From: Actinoplanes palleronii
GTDB taxonomy: Bacteria > Actinomycetota > Actinomycetes > Mycobacteriales > Micromonosporaceae
Length of the DNA: 64,000 nt
Assembly: GCF_016862315.1 (NCBI RefSeq)
Contig: NZ_BOMS01000014.1
Location: forward strand, 248,001-312,000
Direction: 5' to 3'
Below the pieces are notes generated by a model. The model was given only the letters and a program-made list of their open reading frames with translations. It was not told where the DNA came from and did no database searches. Below, one piece after another: positions 20,719 through 28,527 of the stretch (its first letter is position 1; each line of letters opens with the position of its first letter). A program made the position numbers and the translations under genes.

Positions 20719-21975
20719 ATGACTCCGCGAATGTGGGCCCTGGTGTCGTTCGGGGTGCTGGTGGTGGCGCTCGTGGTCGTCGCGGCGCTGACCGTGCCCT
20801 GGCACCGCGCCCCGGCGCCGCGTGCCGACCAGGTCGCCGCGCTCGGCCAGTTGCCCGCCGAGCAGGTGGCCCGGGCCCGGCGGTTCCACGCCGAGCTGCG
20901 GCCCGGCAGCTACGCGGGGATGGCCCTGAGCCTGCTGGTCGCGCTGGTCCTCGGGCTCACCCCGATCGGCGCGCGGCTGGTCGAGCTGGCCGGCCGGCCG
21001 TTCGGTGACCACTGGCTGGCCCGGGCGGTGCTCGGCGGCATGCTCGTGGTGCTCGCCGGTGAGCTGCTCACCCTGCCGCTGGCGGCCTGGCGGCACACCA
21101 TCGTGGTGCGCTACGGCATCTCCATCCAGTCCTGGGGCGGCTGGGGCGCCGACCTGCTGAAGTCCTTCGCGGTCGGCGCGGTGCTGGGCGGGCTGGCGCT
21201 GGCCGGGTTCTTCGCCGTCACGCACGCCGCGCCCCGCTGGTGGTGGGCGTTCGGGGCGGCCGGCGCGGCCGGGCTGGTGGTGCTGCTCTCGTTCGTGCTC
21301 CCGGTGGTGGTCGAGCCGATCTTCAACAAGTTCACCGCGATGCCGGACGGGCCGCTGCGCACCGAGCTGATCGCGCTTGCCGACGCCGACGGCGTGCCGG
21401 TGCGCGACGTGCTGGTCGCCGACGCGTCCCGGCGCACCCGGGCGGTGAACGCGTACGTCTCCGGGCTCGGCCCGACCCGCCGGATCGTCGTCTACGACAC
21501 CCTGCTCACCGAGGCCACCCCGGAGGAGGTGGTGTCGGTGGCTGCGCACGAGCTGGGCCACGCCAAGGACGGCGACGTGCTGACCGGGACGCTGCTGGGC
21601 GCCCTGGGCGCGGCCCTCGCGGTGATCGCGCTCTACCTGCTCGGCTCCTGGGCCGGGCTGCTGCGGCTGGCCGGGGTCGACTCGATCGGCGAGCCCCGGG
21701 CGATCGGCCTGCTGCTCGCCGTCGCCGCGGTTGCCGGGCTGCTCAGCGGGCCGGGCCAGGCGTTCGTGTCGCGGCGCATCGAGGCTCGCGCCGACCAGCA
21801 CTCGCTGGCGCTGACCGGCGACCCGGCGACGTTCGAGGCCATGCAGCGCCGCCTAGGCACCCTGAACCTGTCCGATCCTGATCCGCCGACCTGGGAGTTC
21901 CTGATGTTCGCCTCGCACCCGTCCACCGTGCAGCGGATGGCCGCGGCCCGCGCGTACGCCCGGGGAGAACGCTGA
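20719..21975 (+). CDS. M48 family membrane metalloprotease (Ste24/CAAX-protease-like)
   Basis: A 418-residue zinc protease of the Ste24 branch. Five or more hydrophobic helices surround the catalytic HELGHAKDGDV motif (HExxH near residue 277), and the third zinc ligand is the Glu of RIEARADQHSLALTGD near 355. It would act at the cytoplasmic membrane, cutting membrane or small hydrophobic protein substrates. It ends TGATG, so its stop shares a base with the start of pimB and the two are translated together. The link to PIM synthesis is positional only. Confidence 0.92.
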   Translation: MTPRMWALVSFGVLVVALVVVAALTVPWHRAPAPRADQVAALGQLPAEQVARARRFHAELRPGSYAGMALSLLVALVLGLTPIGARLVELAGRPFGDHWLARAVLGGMLVVLAGELLTLPLAAWRHTIVVRYGISIQSWGGWGADLLKSFAVGAVLGGLALAGFFAVTHAAPRWWWAFGAAGAAGLVVLLSFVLPVVVEPIFNKFTAMPDGPLRTELIALADADGVPVRDVLVADASRRTRAVNAYVSGLGPTRRIVVYDTLLTEATPEEVVSVAAHELGHAKDGDVLTGTLLGALGAALAVIALYLLGSWAGLLRLAGVDSIGEPRAIGLLLAVAAVAGLLSGPGQAFVSRRIEARADQHSLALTGDPATFEAMQRRLGTLNLSDPDPPTWEFLMFASHPSTVQRMAAARAYARGER

Positions 21976-23105
21976 TGGGACGCACCCTGCTGGTCACCAA
22001 CGACTTCCCGCCCCGGCCCGGCGGCATCCAGCAGTTCGTGCACAACCTCGCGGTGCGCCAGCCGGCCGGCTCGGTGGTGGTCTATTCGTCCACCTGGAAG
22101 GGCGCCGCGGCGTTCGACGCCGAGCAGCCGTTCGAGGTGGTCCGGGAGGACACCGGGATGCTGCTGCCCACCCCGTCGGTCGCCCGCCGGGCCGCCGAGC
22201 TGGCCCGGTCGCACGGGTGCGACAGCGTCCTGTTCGGCGCGGCGGCCCCGCTCGGCCTGCTCGCGCACGGCCTGCGCCGGGACGCCGGGATCACCCGCGC
22301 GGTCGGTATCACCCACGGGCATGAGATCGGCTGGGCGGCGCTGCCCGGCGCCCGCGGCCTGCTGCGCCGGATCGCCCGGGGCAACGACGTGATCACGTAT
22401 CTCGGCGAGTACCAGCGGGTGCGCCTGGACAAGGCGCTGCACGGGCTGACCGACCTGCGGCGGCTGGCGCCCGGGGTCGACGTCGACACGTTCCACCCCG
22501 GTGTGGACGGGTCCGCGGTCCGCAAGCGGCACGGGCTGACCGACCGGCCGGTGGTGGTCTGCGTGTCCCGGCTGGTCCCGCGCAAGGGCCAGGACATGCT
22601 GATCCGGGCGCTGCCGGAGATCCGCCGGAGGGTGCCGGGCGCTGCGTTGTTGCTGGTCAGTGGCGGGCCGTATCGGAAGACGCTGGCCCGGCTGGCCCGC
22701 GAGCACGACGTCGAGTCCGACGTGGTGTTCACCGGCTCGGTGCCGTGGGCCGAGCTGCCCGAGCACTACGCGGCCGGCGACGTCTATGCCATGCCGTGCC
22801 GCACCCGGGCCGCCGGCCTCGATGTCGAGGGCCTCGGCATCGTCTATCTGGAGGCGTCCGCCACCGGGTTGCCGGTGGTCGGCGGGGATTCCGGCGGGGC
22901 ACCGGACGCGGTCCGCGAGGGCGAGACGGGGTATGTCGTGGGCGGCGCCGACGTGGCCGCCATCGCCGATCGGGTGGCCGGCTTGCTGTCCGATCCCGAT
23001 CAGGCGCGGGCGATGGGTAAGGCGGGCCGGGCGTGGGTGGAACGGGAGTGGCGCTGGGAGACCCAGGCCGCCCGCCTCACCGAACTGCTCGCTCCGGCGG
23101 CCTGA
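21975..23105 (+). CDS. pimB: Phosphatidylinositol monomannoside mannosyltransferase (GT4)
   Basis: A 376-residue GT-B glycosyltransferase equivalent by position and sequence to Rv2188c (PimB'), which adds the second mannose to phosphatidylinositol in the cytoplasmic leaflet. Seen: the N-terminal LLVTNDFPPRPGGIQQFVHNLA loop that binds acceptor, the donor-binding VSRLVPRKGQDMLIRAL segment, and EGLGIVYLEASATGLPVVGG with the E-x7-E pair typical of retaining GT4 enzymes. It is coupled to the upstream protease. A repeat-rich non-coding stretch follows. Confidence 0.92.
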   Translation: MGRTLLVTNDFPPRPGGIQQFVHNLAVRQPAGSVVVYSSTWKGAAAFDAEQPFEVVREDTGMLLPTPSVARRAAELARSHGCDSVLFGAAAPLGLLAHGLRRDAGITRAVGITHGHEIGWAALPGARGLLRRIARGNDVITYLGEYQRVRLDKALHGLTDLRRLAPGVDVDTFHPGVDGSAVRKRHGLTDRPVVVCVSRLVPRKGQDMLIRALPEIRRRVPGAALLLVSGGPYRKTLARLAREHDVESDVVFTGSVPWAELPEHYAAGDVYAMPCRTRAAGLDVEGLGIVYLEASATGLPVVGGDSGGAPDAVREGETGYVVGGADVAAIADRVAGLLSDPDQARAMGKAGRAWVEREWRWETQAARLTELLAPAA

Positions 23106-23164
23106 CCGCACCCCCGCGCCCGGCGATCGAAGCCGTGCCCCTGCCCCTGCGCCCGCCGCCTGCC

Positions 23165-23340
23165 CGGCGCTGGCCGCCTCCCGGTGTTCGCTGACTGCCC
23201 GGCGCCCGCCGCCTCCCGGCGCCCGCCGCCTCCCGGCGCCTGGCGCCCGGCGTTCGCTGCCTCCCGGCGTTCGCTGCCTCCCGGCGTTCGCTGCCTCCCG
23301 GCGTTCGCTGGCTGCTGGGTGTTCGCTGGCTGTGTGGTGG
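23165..23340. repeat. Array of degenerate 17-bp tandem repeats
   Basis: The unit cggcgttcgctgcctcc is repeated perfectly three times from 23248 with a partial fourth. A variant cggcgcccgccgcctcc occurs twice just upstream, and more diverged copies lie at both ends (including gtgttcgctgg). Seventeen is not a multiple of three and no gene reads through on either strand with good family content, so it is a non-coding mini-satellite. The whole 400-base gap between pimB and the ABC exporter holds nothing else I can name. Confidence 0.8.
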
Positions 23341-23505
23341 GAGGTTGGCGCGCTCGGCGTCCGGCGGCCGGGCGGCTGGGGTGGGGGCTGCGGGCTCGCC
23401 AGGGAGTTGCCGCGCGCGGCGTGAGTGAGGCGTGAACTCCGTGGACAGGGGGTGGGCGGGCGGCGTAGGAACGAGGGCGGAGGTAACCCCGACCGGAGGT
23501 CGCCG

Positions 23506-25593
23506 ATGCCGGATGCCGCCCCCACCCGCCCCGACGACCATCTGACAGCCGATCCCGCCGACTCCGGGCAGAACGACTCCGGGCAAGGCGATCCCGGGCG
23601 GGGCGATCCCGGGCGGGCGGAGGGTGACTCCGAACTTCCCGCGCTCGGCGGTGATGACGGTGAGCTGGCGCTGCCGTACTGGCTGACCGGGACCGAGGAG
23701 GCGGCCAACACCAGCTTTCTGCGGATGCTGCGGCGGCTGCCACGCCTGCTCCGCTCCGCGTGGCTGCTCGCCTGGCGGGCCGACCGGCGTACCGCCGGCG
23801 CGGTGGTGGTGCTGCAGATCGCGGCGGGGCTGGCCGGCGCCCTCGGACTGATCAGCGTGGTCGGGGTCTTCGACGGGCTGCTGCGGGCCGGGCCGACACC
23901 GGAACGGGTGGCTGCTGCCGTACCGTCGCTGGTGATTTTGATTGTGGCTCTTGCCCTGCGCGGACTGCTGGCGTCAGCGGCGACCGCGGCCCACGGACGC
24001 CTGTCGCCGGCGGTTTACGAGGCCGCGGAGAACCGCCTGCTCGACCTGACCACCCGGGTGGATCTGGCGACGTTCGACGATCCGCAGTGGCGGGACGCCA
24101 TGGAACGGGCCCGGGACCGGGGCATCTACGCCGCCCAGCAGGTCGTCGACGTCGGCATCGAGGTGCTCACCCACGTGATCGGGCTGGTCGCGGTGGCCGG
24201 AGTGCTGGCCGTGCTGCACCCGGCGCTGCTGCCGCTGCTGGTCTGCGCGGTGGTGCCGACCGGCTGGGCGGCGGTGCGGGCGGCCAGGGCCGGCTACCGC
24301 AGCCGGTTGCGGTACATCGCCGTCTGGCGACGGCACCGGATGCTCGCTGATCTCCTGGCCGCCCGGGAGCCCGCGGGTGAGCTGCGGGCTTTCACCGTAC
24401 GACGGTTCCTGGTCGCCGAGGCGGCCCGGCTGCTGCGGCTCGCGACCGTGGAGGAGGTCCGGGTGGTCACCCGGGCGGTTCGCACCAATTTGTACGGGCG
24501 GGCGCTCAGTGGGCTGATCACCGGGCTGACCTACGCGGCGCTGTGCTGGCTGCTCTGGACCGGCCGGATGGAGCTGGCCGCCGGTGGCGCGGCGGCGTAC
24601 GCGATAAACATCGGCATCGGGAAGCTGAGCGAGCTTGCCTTCGCCGCGAACCGGGTCTACGAGCAGGGCCTGTACTTCTCCGACTTCCAAGGGTTCTGCG
24701 AGCTGTCCGAGACCCGGGCCGAGCCTTCCTCTGCCGAGCCTTCCTCTGCCGAGCCTTCTCCTGCCGAGCCTCTTGTTGCCGGCGCCGCGCCTTCCTTTGC
24801 CGGCGCCGAGTCGGAGCCGCGGGCGCCGGCCGCGTTCAGTGAGCTCCGGCTCGACGGGGTGACGTTCCGCTACCCGGACGCGGACCGGGACGCGGTCGCC
24901 GGGATCAGCATGACCCTGCGCCGCGGCGAGATCATCGCGCTGGTCGGCGAGAACGGCTCGGGCAAGTCCACGCTCGCCGCCGTGCTGGCCGGGCTGTACC
25001 GCCCGCAGCACGGCACGATCACCTGGGACGGTGCGGACGCGTCCCGGTTCCCGCCGGAGTCGGTGCGCGAGCGGGTCGCCGTGGTGATGCAGGAGCCGAC
25101 CCGGTGGCCGCTCTCCGCCCGGGCCAACATCGCGATCGGGCGGCACGACCGGCCCGCGTCGCTGGCCCAGGTGCAGGCGTCGGCGCGGGCGGGTGACGCA
25201 CACGACTTCGTGATGGAGCTGCCCCGGACGTACGAGACGCTGCTGTCCCGGCACTTCACCGACGGTGCGGACCTGTCCGGCGGGCAGTGGCAGCGGCTCG
25301 CGGTGAGCCGGGCGTTCCACCGGGACGCGCCGCTGCTGATCTGCGACGAGCCGACCGCGAACCTGGACGCGCGCGCGGAGCACGAGGTGTACCGGCGGCT
25401 GCGGGAGCTGGCGCAGGGCCGCACCGTCGTGCTGATCACGCACCGGATGGCGAGTGTGCGGGAGGCCGACCGGATCTACGTGCTGGATCACGGGGTGGTG
25501 GTCGAGGAGGGCGGTCACGACGAGCTGATCGCGGCCGGCGGGACCTACGCCCAGTTGTTCACGTTGCAGGCCAGCGCCTATCAATCCACCTGA
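23506..25593 (+). CDS. ABC exporter, fused membrane and ATPase domains
   Basis: A 695-residue half-transporter. An acidic, Gly/Asp-rich N-terminus (to about 75) is followed by six membrane helices (about 90-405). A low-complexity linker, EPSSAEPSSAEPSPAEP, then joins the ATPase domain: Walker A GENGSGKST, Q-loop VMQEPTRWP, signature LSGGQWQRLAVSRAF, Walker B LLICDEPTANLD and the switch His in LITHRMA. It would work as a homodimer or with a second half-transporter; none is adjacent. ATG 23506 has GGAGGT 6 bases upstream. The cargo is unknown. The thioredoxin gene follows after 21 bases. Confidence 0.92.
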   Translation: MPDAAPTRPDDHLTADPADSGQNDSGQGDPGRGDPGRAEGDSELPALGGDDGELALPYWLTGTEEAANTSFLRMLRRLPRLLRSAWLLAWRADRRTAGAVVVLQIAAGLAGALGLISVVGVFDGLLRAGPTPERVAAAVPSLVILIVALALRGLLASAATAAHGRLSPAVYEAAENRLLDLTTRVDLATFDDPQWRDAMERARDRGIYAAQQVVDVGIEVLTHVIGLVAVAGVLAVLHPALLPLLVCAVVPTGWAAVRAARAGYRSRLRYIAVWRRHRMLADLLAAREPAGELRAFTVRRFLVAEAARLLRLATVEEVRVVTRAVRTNLYGRALSGLITGLTYAALCWLLWTGRMELAAGGAAAYAINIGIGKLSELAFAANRVYEQGLYFSDFQGFCELSETRAEPSSAEPSSAEPSPAEPLVAGAAPSFAGAESEPRAPAAFSELRLDGVTFRYPDADRDAVAGISMTLRRGEIIALVGENGSGKSTLAAVLAGLYRPQHGTITWDGADASRFPPESVRERVAVVMQEPTRWPLSARANIAIGRHDRPASLAQVQASARAGDAHDFVMELPRTYETLLSRHFTDGADLSGGQWQRLAVSRAFHRDAPLLICDEPTANLDARAEHEVYRRLRELAQGRTVVLITHRMASVREADRIYVLDHGVVVEEGGHDELIAAGGTYAQLFTLQASAYQST
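24712..24790 (+). repeat. 15-bp tandem repeat in the ABC linker
   Basis: GCCGAGCCTTCCTCT-type units are repeated four times and encode AEPSS/AEPSP. The codons TCT, CCT and TCC are unusual for this high-GC gene set, so the stretch looks like a recent in-frame expansion between the membrane and ATPase domains. Confidence 0.7.
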
Positions 25594-25614
25594 TCGGCGT
25601 GTCACAGTAAACCT

Positions 25615-26103
25615 ATGGATCCGGTGGGATTGAGTGCGGTCGCGGTGGTGCTGGTGGCCGGGGTGGGCGTGGGCCTGTGGCGCCGCCGCGTCGACGGCCG
25701 CCTGCGCCCGGTCGCCCCGGCCCCGGTGCCGGTGGACGGGGCGGTGGAGCAGACTGGCGGCGTGGAAGATGTGCAGGAGATCGAGCGGCTCGACCCGGCG
25801 CTGCTGGCGCGCCTCGGTGCGGAGCCCGGCCGGGTCACGCTGTTGCAGTTCTCCACCGCGTTCTGCGCGCCGTGCCGGGCGCTGCGCCGGATCAGCGCCG
25901 AGGTCGTCGCGCTGCTGCCGGAGGTGCGGCACGTGGAGGTTGACGCCGAGAGCCACCTGGACGAGGTGCGCGAGCTGAACATCTGGCGCACCCCGACGCT
26001 GCTGATCCTGGACGCCGACGGGCGGGTCACCCGGCGCGCCACCGGCATCCCGACCAAGCCACACCTGATCGCCGCCCTCGCCGCCCTGCTCCGCAGCGTG
26101 TGA
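25615..26103 (+). CDS. Membrane-anchored thioredoxin-like protein
   Basis: A 162-residue protein with an N-terminal membrane helix (residues 4-22) and a thioredoxin fold. The active site is CAPC at residues 84-87 in FSTAFCAPCRALRR, and the cis-Pro is in IWRTPTLLILD. An Arg-rich stretch after the helix suggests that the domain is cytoplasmic by the positive-inside rule, though the reverse is possible. In other actinobacteria a gene like this often precedes a DUF4395 gene, from memory. Here the DUF4395 gene is 2 kb away, beyond an MFS/MarR pair. Confidence 0.88.
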   Translation: MDPVGLSAVAVVLVAGVGVGLWRRRVDGRLRPVAPAPVPVDGAVEQTGGVEDVQEIERLDPALLARLGAEPGRVTLLQFSTAFCAPCRALRRISAEVVALLPEVRHVEVDAESHLDEVRELNIWRTPTLLILDADGRVTRRATGIPTKPHLIAALAALLRSV

Positions 26104-26287
26104 GTGTGCGGCGCACTCCGCACCGAAAGTCCCCACGCAGGGTGGGGCCAGACGCTGCGTGTGAAGTTGTGGTGCGCTGCGCGCCGAAAGTCCCCACGCA
26201 ACGTGGGGTCACGCGCTGTGTGGGGACTTTTGGTGCGCTCCGCGCCCAAAGTCCCCACACAATGTGGGGGTGGGTGCTGCGTGGCTG
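26104..26287. repeat. Three tandem 61-bp repeats between convergent genes
   Basis: The core AAAGTCCCCAC appears at 26126, 26187 and 26248, exactly 61 bases apart, each preceded by a ggtgcgct-cgcgcc-like stretch and followed by a GTGGGG segment. The array fills the gap between the thioredoxin and MFS stops. Confidence 0.85.
26217..26261. terminator. Hairpin formed across two repeat units
   Basis: TGTGTGGGGACTTT pairs perfectly with AAAGTCCCCACACA across a 17-base GC-rich loop that can itself pair (GGTGCG with CGCGCC, partly). It lies between two converging genes and probably terminates both. Confidence 0.65.
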
Positions 26288-26291
26288 AGCT

Positions 26292-27503
26292 TCACACGAG
26301 GGCGGGGGCTGGGGCGGGGGTGGGGGCGGGAGAGCGGGTGAGGTTGCGGGAGCCGGGGATGAGCAGCTGGGAGGCGCTCGAGACGAACAGCACGACGGCA
26401 CATGCCACCAGCACCGTGTCCAGGCCGAACCGGGCCTCCAGCGGCCCCGCGAGGGCATTGCCGATCGGCATGGCCAGGAACGACGTCAGGTAGTCCCACG
26501 AGGAGACCCGGCCCAGCATCGCCTGCGGCACCCGGTCCTGGATCGCGGTCTCCCAGGCCACGGCGAAGAACATCAGGCCGGCGTACCCGACCACCGCGCC
26601 GAGCAGCACCGCGGTCAGCATGCCGGGCCACACGTAGGCGAGGGCCCAGAGCGGCATCAGCAGCAGGGTGAGCCAGCCGGCGCGGAGCAGGTATCGGGGC
26701 TGGAAACGCAGGGCCAGGGCCGAGCCGAGCAGTCCGCCCAGCCCCTCGGTCGCCGAGATCCAGCCGATGGCGTGCGCGCCGCCGAGCCGTTCCACCGCGA
26801 TGACCGGCACCAGCACCAGGATCATGCCGTTCGCGACGTGGTAGACGGTGGCGCCGAACAGGCCACCGATCAGCCAGTCCCGGCTGCGGATCTCCTGCCA
26901 CCCGGCGGCCAGTTCCCGATACATCGACTCGCGCGGGCCGCGCTCCGCCCGTACCCGAAGAAAAGCGGCAGCGACCCCGGACAACAGGAAGCTGACCGCG
27001 TCGACCGCGAAGCCGGCCGGAGCGCCGAAGGCGGCGACGGTGAGGCCGCCGAGCGCCGGACCCACGATGCCGCAGCCGGTCTGCAACATGCTCAGGGTGG
27101 CGTTGGCCTTCTGCAGGTGCGCGGCCGGGACCAGCAGTGGTTTGAGCGCGCTCATCGCCGGGGTGAAGAACGCGCCGGCGCCGGCCGAGACCACGGTGAG
27201 CGCGCAGAGCAGCGGCAGGTGGTAGCCGCCGCCGGCGAACATCACCGCGATGCCGGCCGTGGCGAGCAGCCGGACCAGGTCGGAGACAACCATGACGAGC
27301 CGGGGCTGGAGCCGGTCGGCCCAGACGCCGCCGAAGAGCGTGCCGGCCAGCATGGTGAGCACCGAGGACGCCATCACCAGGCCGAGATCGTTCGCCCCGC
27401 CGCCGTGCGTGACCACGGCGACGGCGAGCGCCACGGTCTGGAAGCCGCTGCCGAGCCAGGACAGGGTCTGCCCGGTGGCGAGAAGCCGGAAGTCGCGTGT
27501 CAT
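26292..27503 (-). CDS. MFS transporter, 12-helix exporter type
   Basis: A 403-residue major facilitator protein of the enterobactin-exporter/MFS_3 branch. Twelve hydrophobic helices can be counted. The loop between helices 2 and 3, GGVWADRLQPRLVMVVSD, matches the family A-motif. It is divergent from a MarR gene with only 68 bases between the starts, the normal layout for a drug exporter controlled by its own repressor. A minus-strand promoter, TTGCCT and TTACTT 17 bases apart, can be drawn in that gap and overlaps a direct repeat. The substrate is unknown. Confidence 0.9.
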   Translation of the reverse strand: MTRDFRLLATGQTLSWLGSGFQTVALAVAVVTHGGGANDLGLVMASSVLTMLAGTLFGGVWADRLQPRLVMVVSDLVRLLATAGIAVMFAGGGYHLPLLCALTVVSAGAGAFFTPAMSALKPLLVPAAHLQKANATLSMLQTGCGIVGPALGGLTVAAFGAPAGFAVDAVSFLLSGVAAAFLRVRAERGPRESMYRELAAGWQEIRSRDWLIGGLFGATVYHVANGMILVLVPVIAVERLGGAHAIGWISATEGLGGLLGSALALRFQPRYLLRAGWLTLLLMPLWALAYVWPGMLTAVLLGAVVGYAGLMFFAVAWETAIQDRVPQAMLGRVSSWDYLTSFLAMPIGNALAGPLEARFGLDTVLVACAVVLFVSSASQLLIPGSRNLTRSPAPTPAPAPALV

Positions 27504-27510
27504 GCCCCGA

Positions 27511-27539
27511 AAGTAATTCAGCGTCTAACTATCAGGCAA
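27511..27539 (-). promoter_or_regulatory. Putative promoter of the MFS exporter gene
   Basis: On the minus strand TTGCCT (-35) and TTACTT (-10) are 17 bases apart, with the MFS ATG 7 bases beyond the -10, so the transcript would be nearly leaderless. Confidence 0.5.
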
Positions 27540-27550
27540 CTAATAATCAG
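27525..27550. promoter_or_regulatory. Direct repeat, candidate MarR operator
   Basis: CTAACTATCAG and CTAATAATCAG (10 of 11 bases alike) are separated by GCAA. They overlap the -35 of the MFS promoter and the likely -10 (TAATAA) of the marR gene, so a bound regulator could block both. Confidence 0.5.
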
Positions 27551-27571
27551 AAACGTGCCAGACTTTGGGGC

Positions 27572-28087
27572 GTGGAAGACAGCGTGCAAGACGGCGTGGA
27601 TCAGCATGTGGCCCGGTGGGCGGCCTTCTGGCGGGACGAGCCGGCGTTCGCCCCGGAGGTCGAGGGCGCGCTGGTGCGGATGAAACAGCTCCTGCGGTGG
27701 ATCGAGCGCGCCGACGCCGCGGAGTTCGCCCGCGGCGAGGGGGACTTCACCTTGCAGGACTACAAGACCCTGCACGTGCTGATGGTGCAGCCGTGGCCGA
27801 CCGAGGCGACCCCGGCACAGCTGGCCGAGGCGGCGAACGTGACCCGGGCGGCGATGACCAGCCGGCTGGACCGGCTCGAGACGGCCGGCCTGGTGACCCG
27901 GGCGATCGACGCCGGGGATCGGCGGCGGGTGCTGATCCGGCCCACGCCGCAGGGCCGGGAGATGTGGAACCGGTACATCTTCGAGGGCATGGCGCGGGAT
28001 CAGGCGGCGCTCGAGGCGCTCTCGCCGGAGGAGTTGACACAGCTCAACACGATGCTGCGGAAAATCCTAGTTTCCTTAGGGGAATAA
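27572..28087 (+). CDS. MarR family transcriptional regulator
   Basis: A 171-residue winged-helix regulator. The DNA-binding part is seen in TPAQLAEAANVTRAAMTSRLDRLETAGLVTRAIDAGDRRRVLIRPTPQG, which contains the recognition helix and the wing DRRRV. N- and C-terminal helices form the dimer interface. GTG 27572 is chosen; upstream in-frame codons run through the promoter-like AT-rich stretch. It is divergent from the MFS exporter, which it probably represses until a ligand binds. DUF4395 follows 8 bases later, so both may be co-transcribed. Confidence 0.9.
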   Translation: MEDSVQDGVDQHVARWAAFWRDEPAFAPEVEGALVRMKQLLRWIERADAAEFARGEGDFTLQDYKTLHVLMVQPWPTEATPAQLAEAANVTRAAMTSRLDRLETAGLVTRAIDAGDRRRVLIRPTPQGREMWNRYIFEGMARDQAALEALSPEELTQLNTMLRKILVSLGE

Positions 28088-28095
28088 TAGGATTC

Positions 28096-28527
28096 ATGGA
28101 ACTGGACCCACGCGGCCAGCGGTTCGCCGCCGCGCTCACCAGCATCGTCATCGCCCTCGTGCTGATCACCGGCTGGGGTTGGCTGGCCCTCGCTCAGGCG
28201 GCGGTCTTCGCGATCACCGCGTGGAAACCGCGGCTCGGGCCGTACCCGTTGATCTTCCGGGCTCTCGTGCTGCCGCGGTTGAAAAAAAGCACGGAACGGG
28301 AGCCTGCCGCGCCGGTGCGGTTCGCGCAGCTTGTCGGCTTCGCGTTCCTGAGCGTCTCCGCGGGGGGATATCTGGCGGGCGCGGAGACACTCGGGCTCGT
28401 CGCGGCGGCGTGCGGGCTGCTCGCCGCGTTTCTCAACGCGGCCTTCGGGCTGTGCCTGGGCTGCGAGGCGTATCTGGGGATTCGCAGGCTTACAGGGAGA
28501 AACGCCGAAACAGTCCGGAACGCCTAG
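28096..28527 (+). CDS. DUF4395 membrane protein
   Basis: A 143-residue membrane protein with four hydrophobic helices and the family features DPRGQRFAAALTSIV at the start and LCLGCEAYLG near the end, whose paired Cys residues suggest a thiol role. DUF4395 proteins usually accompany thioredoxin or rhodanese genes; the thioredoxin gene upstream would be its expected partner. Its stop forms a shared CTAG with the stop of the converging response regulator gene. Confidence 0.87.
   Translation: MELDPRGQRFAAALTSIVIALVLITGWGWLALAQAAVFAITAWKPRLGPYPLIFRALVLPRLKKSTEREPAAPVRFAQLVGFAFLSVSAGGYLAGAETLGLVAAACGLLAAFLNAAFGLCLGCEAYLGIRRLTGRNAETVRNA

Noticed and set aside
23165..23340. Possible CRISPR array
   Set aside because: Units are directly adjacent with no unique spacers, period is 17 bp and no cas genes are near; it is a mini-satellite.
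26104..26287. Possible CRISPR or attachment site
   Set aside because: Only three units, the whole 61 bp is repeated with no spacer, and no integrase or tRNA gene is nearby.
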